Positions 61,040 through 64,000 of a DNA stretch of 64,000 bases are shown here, piece by piece. The notes below the pieces were generated by a model that was not told where the DNA came from, made no database searches, and saw only the letters and a program-made list of their open reading frames with translations. Made by a program: the position numbers and the translations under genes. Location of the stretch: the NCBI GenBank assembly GCA_013298695.1, contig JAAFIS010000008.1, positions 62,001-126,000 on the forward strand. The letters run 5' to 3'. How positions within the stretch are numbered: position 1 is the stretch's first letter; every line of letters begins with the position of its first letter. This stretch comes from Betaproteobacteria bacterium. GTDB lineage: Bacteria; Pseudomonadota; Gammaproteobacteria; Burkholderiales; Casimicrobiaceae.

Positions 61040-61771
61040 CTACCGAAATGCGTAATCGGCGATCAGCGAACGCCTGCGCATGCATACGTTGCGCGCACGC
61101 AAACTGGTGAATTCCGGCAGCGCCTGTGCAAGCGTGCGCGAATCGAGATCGCCGAAGCGACGAACTTTGCCTTCGCTGCAAGCGCTGGTGCCACGACCCG
61201 GTCGATCGCCCATCTCGATTTCAAACGGCGCAGGCGGCTCGCTCAGGTTTTGCAAGAGCGAAGTGTGCGTGCGATTCGGCTCGCTAAACACCATGCTCGG
61301 TGCGGTGCGACGCCTCGAAGTGTGCGCTGGGAAAGTGTCGCTAGCAACGCCTGCAGTACGACCGTTTGCGGCGCTGGCTGGCGATAGCGACATAGGTAGC
61401 GGCGTGCGCGATGGCGCACTAATGGCGTTGGTCGCTGCTGCCGCGCTAGAAAACACAGGACTGGTTTTCGCGGCGCGCGCGCCTTGCTGCGATGCGACGC
61501 GCGCGGCTTCGAGCTTGCGCTGCGCAATCAGGCGGTCACGGGGTGCCAGTGAGTTTGGAGGCGTCTTCCGCTCACGTTTTGCTGTCGATTTACGGGTTGG
61601 GTCAGTGCTGAGCGCAGCGCGCGTTGCTGCGGATTCGGTGCCTGTAGATGCGCTCAGAACTCTCGCGTTGAGGGAGCCGTTGGTATTCTCGCTCGCAAGC
61701 GTGAACGACGAGAGCGTCGCGACACCGAGCACGAGCCCAATCAGCTTGAAGACGCCGTCGCCCAATCGCAT
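61040..61771 (-). CDS. Hypothetical secreted protein, low-complexity
   Basis: About 243 residues from the ATG at 61771. The N-terminus (MRLGDGVFKLIGLVLGVATL) looks like a signal peptide. The rest is rich in Ala, Ser, Thr and Arg, with no recognisable domain; two Cys near the end (SACSEG and NVCMRR). The frame reaches 61801 with a TTG. A slightly longer frame exists antisense (61080-61895), but it has no signal or domain either, so I favour the minus strand. It is 16 bp from hyi on the same strand, but with no clear connection. Function unknown. Confidence 0.5.
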   Translation of the reverse strand: MRLGDGVFKLIGLVLGVATLSSFTLASENTNGSLNARVLSASTGTESAATRAALSTDPTRKSTAKRERKTPPNSLAPRDRLIAQRKLEAARVASQQGARAAKTSPVFSSAAAATNAISAPSRTPLPMSLSPASAANGRTAGVASDTFPAHTSRRRTAPSMVFSEPNRTHTSLLQNLSEPPAPFEIEMGDRPGRGTSACSEGKVRRFGDLDSRTLAQALPEFTSLRARNVCMRRRSLIADYAFR

Positions 61772-61919
61772 TCGTATCACCGCGCACCCCGTAATTGCCA
61801 AATCGAGAAGCAGCGTAGTCGCTCATCGAGTCGGTCATATTTTGCGCGTAACGCTCGGGCTTTACCAGCGCAAACTCGCTAGTCTCCCTCACTAATGGGA
61901 TATAGCTAGCGTCGTACTA

Positions 61920-62004
61920 CGCCCTAAAAGATGGGTGATAACGTTAAAAAATTGAGTTTTCGAAACAAAGCGAAAATTCGTTTACGGCCCAATTGAATAG
62001 GGCC
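61920..62004 (+). repeat. Paired-palindrome intergenic element, copy 9
   Basis: 85 bp. Left arm cgccctaaaagatgggtga (61920-61938), right arm GGCCC-aattgaata-GGGCC (61986-62004). It lies between two minus-strand genes, 23 bp past the stop codon of the fructose-bisphosphate aldolase gene. Confidence 0.78.
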
Positions 62005-62027
62005 ATAAGTGTAATTTTTGTTGGCGA

Positions 62028-63059
62028 CTATTTTGCTGCGCTTTCGCTCTCAATCGTCCACTTACCTTTTGCCGCGAGGGAATTCATCTTGCAGCGATGC
62101 GCAAACGCGTTTTGAGCGGCTTTATAGTTTTCTGGCTTACCGCGCCACACTTTGAGCGCAGCGAAGTGCAGCGCGCGACTGTAGCTAAACGTAAGCGGCC
62201 ACGGATTGCCCTCACGTACACCCGGCTTGTTCATTTCGTTTAAGTGAGCGGCGGAGTCAATGTCGCTTTGTCCGCCCGAAAGGAACACGATGCCAGGCAT
62301 CGCTGCAGGAATCGTGCGCTTTAACACCTCAACGGTGCGCGCGCCGACTTCGGCTTGGCTTGCCCGATTCTTGGCATCTTTGCCGCTCAACACCATGCTC
62401 GCCTTCAGAATTGTGTGTTCGATCGACACTTTGTTATCGGCGAGTTGGCTCATCATGGTGCGCAGCATCGCCTCTGTCACGTCGAAACAGCGATCGATGG
62501 AGTGGTCGCCGTCGAGCAACACTTCGGGTTCCACCACTGGGATGATGTTTGCTTCCTGACAAATCGCCGCGTAACGAGCTAGCGCATGCGCGTTTGCCCA
62601 AATACAGCGCGATGTAGGGATGGCCTCACCAATGGTGATCACCGCGCGCCATTTCGCAAAGCGTGCGCCCATTGCGAAATACTCTTTCATACGCTTTTGT
62701 AGGCCGTCGAGGCCGTCGGTGACGAGCTCGCCCGGTGCCATCGCTAGATCGCGCGTGCCGCCATCGACTTTGATACCGGGAATCACGCCTATTGAATTGA
62801 GATAGTCAGCGAACGACTGGCCGCTTGAATGCTGTTGTCGAATTGTTTCATCATGCAGGATCACTCCAGAAATCGTTGATTTCATGGCGGGCGTTGTAAA
62901 CAGCATTTCGCGGTAAGTGCGACGCATCTCCTCGCTATCGGCGACACCGGCCGCGGCGAAACGTTTGGCACAGGTGCCGGCCGATTCGTCGGCAGCGAGT
63001 AGGCCTTTTCCAGGGGCAACGAGGGCTTTAGCGGTGGCGGAGAGAAGAGTGCGATCCAT
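62028..63059 (-). CDS. Class I fructose-bisphosphate aldolase
   Basis: 343 residues. Metal-independent (Schiff-base) aldolase that splits fructose 1,6-bisphosphate. The start TAKALVAPGKGLLAADESAGTCAKRF is typical of the eukaryote-like class I family; Lys146 (GARFAKWRAV) and the Schiff-base Lys219 (EHTILKASMVL) are present, as are VVEPEVL and FLSGGQSDIDS. Most betaproteobacteria rely on class II enzymes, so a class I copy is notable but not rare. The gene is monocistronic, flanked by two copies of the paired-palindrome element. Confidence 0.93.
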   Translation of the reverse strand: MDRTLLSATAKALVAPGKGLLAADESAGTCAKRFAAAGVADSEEMRRTYREMLFTTPAMKSTISGVILHDETIRQQHSSGQSFADYLNSIGVIPGIKVDGGTRDLAMAPGELVTDGLDGLQKRMKEYFAMGARFAKWRAVITIGEAIPTSRCIWANAHALARYAAICQEANIIPVVEPEVLLDGDHSIDRCFDVTEAMLRTMMSQLADNKVSIEHTILKASMVLSGKDAKNRASQAEVGARTVEVLKRTIPAAMPGIVFLSGGQSDIDSAAHLNEMNKPGVREGNPWPLTFSYSRALHFAALKVWRGKPENYKAAQNAFAHRCKMNSLAAKGKWTIESESAAK

Positions 63060-63293
63060 AGCTCAATAGTGTGGTGGGGTTGAAGTCAAAAAACTGCTGA
63101 GATTCTACGAGGCGAGGTGGACGAGCGCCTGGTCGCGGCAATAGCGCAGCGTGAGTGGAATCTTGATCGCGCTCGCCGTGAGGAGTGCGCGATGTCGCCA
63201 AATGCACACGCTGCCAAACCGGCGTGCACGCGCCACATAGCGTGGCTTGATCGAAATGCCGACGTTTAGCGGAACTAAATTTGTTGCGGTAAA

Positions 63294-63376
63294 GCGACTA
63301 AATTGGGGGAGAAAGGAGGGTTGTCAGCAGTCTTAAGTGCGCAGTGAAAACTGATGTACGCCCGTTAAAACGGGGC
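63294..63376 (+). repeat. Paired-palindrome intergenic element, copy 10
   Basis: 83 bp. Left arm gcgactaaattggggg (63294-63309), right arm gcccgttaaaacggggc (63360-63376, stem CCCGT/ACGGG). Spacing matches the other copies; arm sequence is more diverged. It lies in the divergent region between the aldolase and EF-hand genes. Confidence 0.55.
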
Positions 63377-63398
63377 TTTCGGCGGGATTGACAAAACG

Positions 63399-63415
63399 CT
63401 GGCACGATCTCTGCA
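63399..63415 (+). promoter_or_regulatory. Sigma-54 (RpoN)-like promoter of the EF-hand gene
   Basis: CTGGCACGATCTCTGCA fits the -24/-12 consensus YTGGCACGRNNNTTGCW at all but one specified base, with the invariant GG (63401-63402) and GC (63413-63414) separated by exactly ten bases. It lies about 57 bp before the ATG at 63472. A perfect TTGACA at 63388-63393 could be a sigma-70 -35 box, but no good -10 follows at 16-18 bp. Confidence 0.65.
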
Positions 63416-63471
63416 AAAGCCCTCTCACGGGTTACCCGTGTTTATTCGATATGTCGATACGAAAGGAAATT

Positions 63472-63876
63472 ATGCGCAAGCAGAATTCAAACTTAATGAA
63501 CGCAACCAAACGACAACGCAACTGGACCGCTATTGCCAAGGCAAGCGTGCTAGCGACTTCAGCAGGCGTGTTGGCTGCCGCGGCAATGGCGCAAACCACT
63601 CCAACGCCAGCGCCCGCGCCCGCGCCCGCGCCGAAGATGGATAAAGCAATGCCGCCTGCAGCCGCTGCTGGTTCGAACGCACCGACATCTTCACAAAGCA
63701 TCGACGCGTTGTTTAAGCGCATTGATACTGACGCCGATGGATCGCTCTCGAAAACGGAGTTGGAAAAATTCGATCCGGAAGCCGCGAAGAGTTTCGAGAA
63801 GTACGACACTGACAAAGACAGCAAACTGTCGTTGAGCGAGTTCGATGCGATGGTGAAGGGGCTGCGCGCTAGTTAG
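63472..63876 (+). CDS. Secreted EF-hand calcium-binding protein
   Basis: About 134 residues from the ATG at 63472, preceded by AAAGGA; an in-frame ATG at 63451 lacks such a site, and an earlier frame start overlaps the promoter. An Arg/Lys-rich N-terminus and hydrophobic stretch (ASVLATSAGVLAAAAMAQ) form a signal peptide. Then comes a Pro-Ala repeat linker (APAPAPAP) and two EF-hand loops, DTDADGSLSKTE and DTDKDSKLSLSE, each with the 12-residue calcium-binding pattern. It probably binds calcium in the periplasm or outside the cell. The upstream sigma-54-like site suggests conditional expression. Confidence 0.85.
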   Translation: MRKQNSNLMNATKRQRNWTAIAKASVLATSAGVLAAAAMAQTTPTPAPAPAPAPKMDKAMPPAAAAGSNAPTSSQSIDALFKRIDTDADGSLSKTELEKFDPEAAKSFEKYDTDKDSKLSLSEFDAMVKGLRAS

Positions 63877-63893
63877 CCCAATCCCCGAGCCAA

Positions 63894-64000
63894 CTAAATG
63901 AGTGGCACCGTCAAACGCGCGATGACCTCGCGTGTTTGCGGGCGCACGCCGCGCCACCACGCAAACGCTTCAGCAGCTTGCTCGACCAGCATGCCAACGC
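63894..64000 (-). CDS. aroE: C-terminal end of shikimate dehydrogenase (cut by the window edge)
   Basis: The minus strand from the right edge to the stop at 63894 is open and encodes [20 protein letters not shown] plus 14 more residues to the stop. The [11 protein letters not shown]...WRGV pattern is the C-terminal helix of AroE, in which the Gln contacts shikimate. Only about 34 residues are visible, so the rest of the gene cannot be assessed. It ends 17 bp from the end of the EF-hand gene. Confidence 0.8.
   Translation of the reverse strand, partial: VGMLVEQAAEAFAWWRGVRPQTREVIARLTVPLI

Larger units (their letters stand above)
63060..63471. other. 412-bp divergent region between aldolase and EF-hand genes
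   Basis: No credible coding frame. It holds the paired-palindrome element copy 10 (63294-63376), a sigma-54-like promoter (63399-63415) overlapping a TTGACA box (63388-63393), and the ribosome-binding AAAGGA (63462-63467) of the EF-hand gene. The part nearest the aldolase gene must carry its promoter, which I cannot place. Confidence 0.5.

Noticed and set aside
61080-61895. Plus-strand open frame of 271 codons antisense to the hypothetical secreted protein
   Set aside because: No signal peptide, domain or ribosome-binding site; the minus-strand frame has a plausible signal sequence.
4881-63376. Reading the paired-palindrome elements as miniature transposons
   Set aside because: The interiors are not conserved between copies and no target-site duplications are visible, unlike recently moved elements; only arms and length are kept.
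1-64000. CRISPR arrays, tRNA or rRNA genes, insertion sequences, prophage genes, toxin-antitoxin or defence modules
   Set aside because: None of their sequence patterns or protein motifs could be found on either strand by reading; a covariance or HMM search would be needed to exclude short or diverged cases.

Overview
This 64 kb stretch looks like a core-chromosome segment of a Gram-negative betaproteobacterium, probably in or near Burkholderiales. This is inferred from gene content and neighbour order: ribBA-ribH-nusB, thiL-pgpA-cinA, nrdR-ribD-ribE, ilvE next to a zf-CHCC gene, glnE divergent from a YhdP/TIGR02099 gene, a LysR-type CysB, and LPS core genes. Base composition is fairly even by eye, in the mid-50s % GC. 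I saw no rRNA, tRNA, insertion sequence, integrase, prophage gene or CRISPR array.

Layout. 0-8 kb: the tail of a DUF5648 protein, two chalcone-isomerase-like secreted paralogs, yciO, cysB, a Bcr/CflA exporter overlapping a DUF192 gene, an amidase and an exported alpha/beta hydrolase. 8-16 kb: glutamate dehydrogenase beside a glutamate/aspartate-type binding protein, a flavodoxin-fold reductase, a UDG-family protein, a large OmpA protein with C-terminal Ig-like domains, and serB. 16-25 kb: an MBL hydrolase coupled to threonine ammonia-lyase, a CBS protein, mfd, a quinone oxidoreductase, a LysE exporter and a spermidine-synthase-like protein. 25-29 kb: one 1307-residue secreted repeat protein with a dockerin-like tail. 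29-36 kb: a co-directional block for riboflavin, thiamine-phosphate and phospholipid steps (ribBA, ribH, nusB, thiL, pgpA, cinA/pncC, nrdR, ribD, ribE). 36-41 kb: LPS core/O-antigen genes (O-antigen ligase, two heptosyltransferases, DUF4254). 41-44 kb: a two-subunit molybdenum hydroxylase (IorAB-like). 44-52 kb: an OmpA protein, an exported methyltransferase, zf-CHCC, ilvE, a MarR regulator, DUF3455 and glnE. 52-64 kb: yhdP, sseA, dnaG, a lone response regulator, aroK, hyi, a class I aldolase, an EF-hand protein behind a strong sigma-54-like site, and the C-terminal end of aroE at the right edge.

How the genes work together. Most are housekeeping genes in short operons with tight spacing or 1-8 nt overlaps: MBL-ilvA, MFS-DUF192, thiL-pgpA-cinA and nrdR-ribD-ribE. 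Riboflavin synthesis is represented by RibBA (its GTP cyclohydrolase half looks degenerate), RibH, RibD and RibE. Nitrogen handling is represented by GdhA, the binding protein, GlnE, IlvE, IlvA and CysB for sulfur. LPS assembly is represented by the heptosyltransferases and ligase.

The most unusual signal is not a gene. Ten intergenic elements of nearly constant length (82-85 bp) are scattered from 4.9 to 63.4 kb. Each consists of two GCCC...GGGC quasi-palindromes, roughly inverted copies of each other, flanking an AT-rich, non-conserved middle. The better-conserved arm (gcccaattaaat) lies on the right in every clear copy whatever the direction of the flanking genes, which suggests a DNA-level rather than transcript-level role. 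I do not recognise this family.
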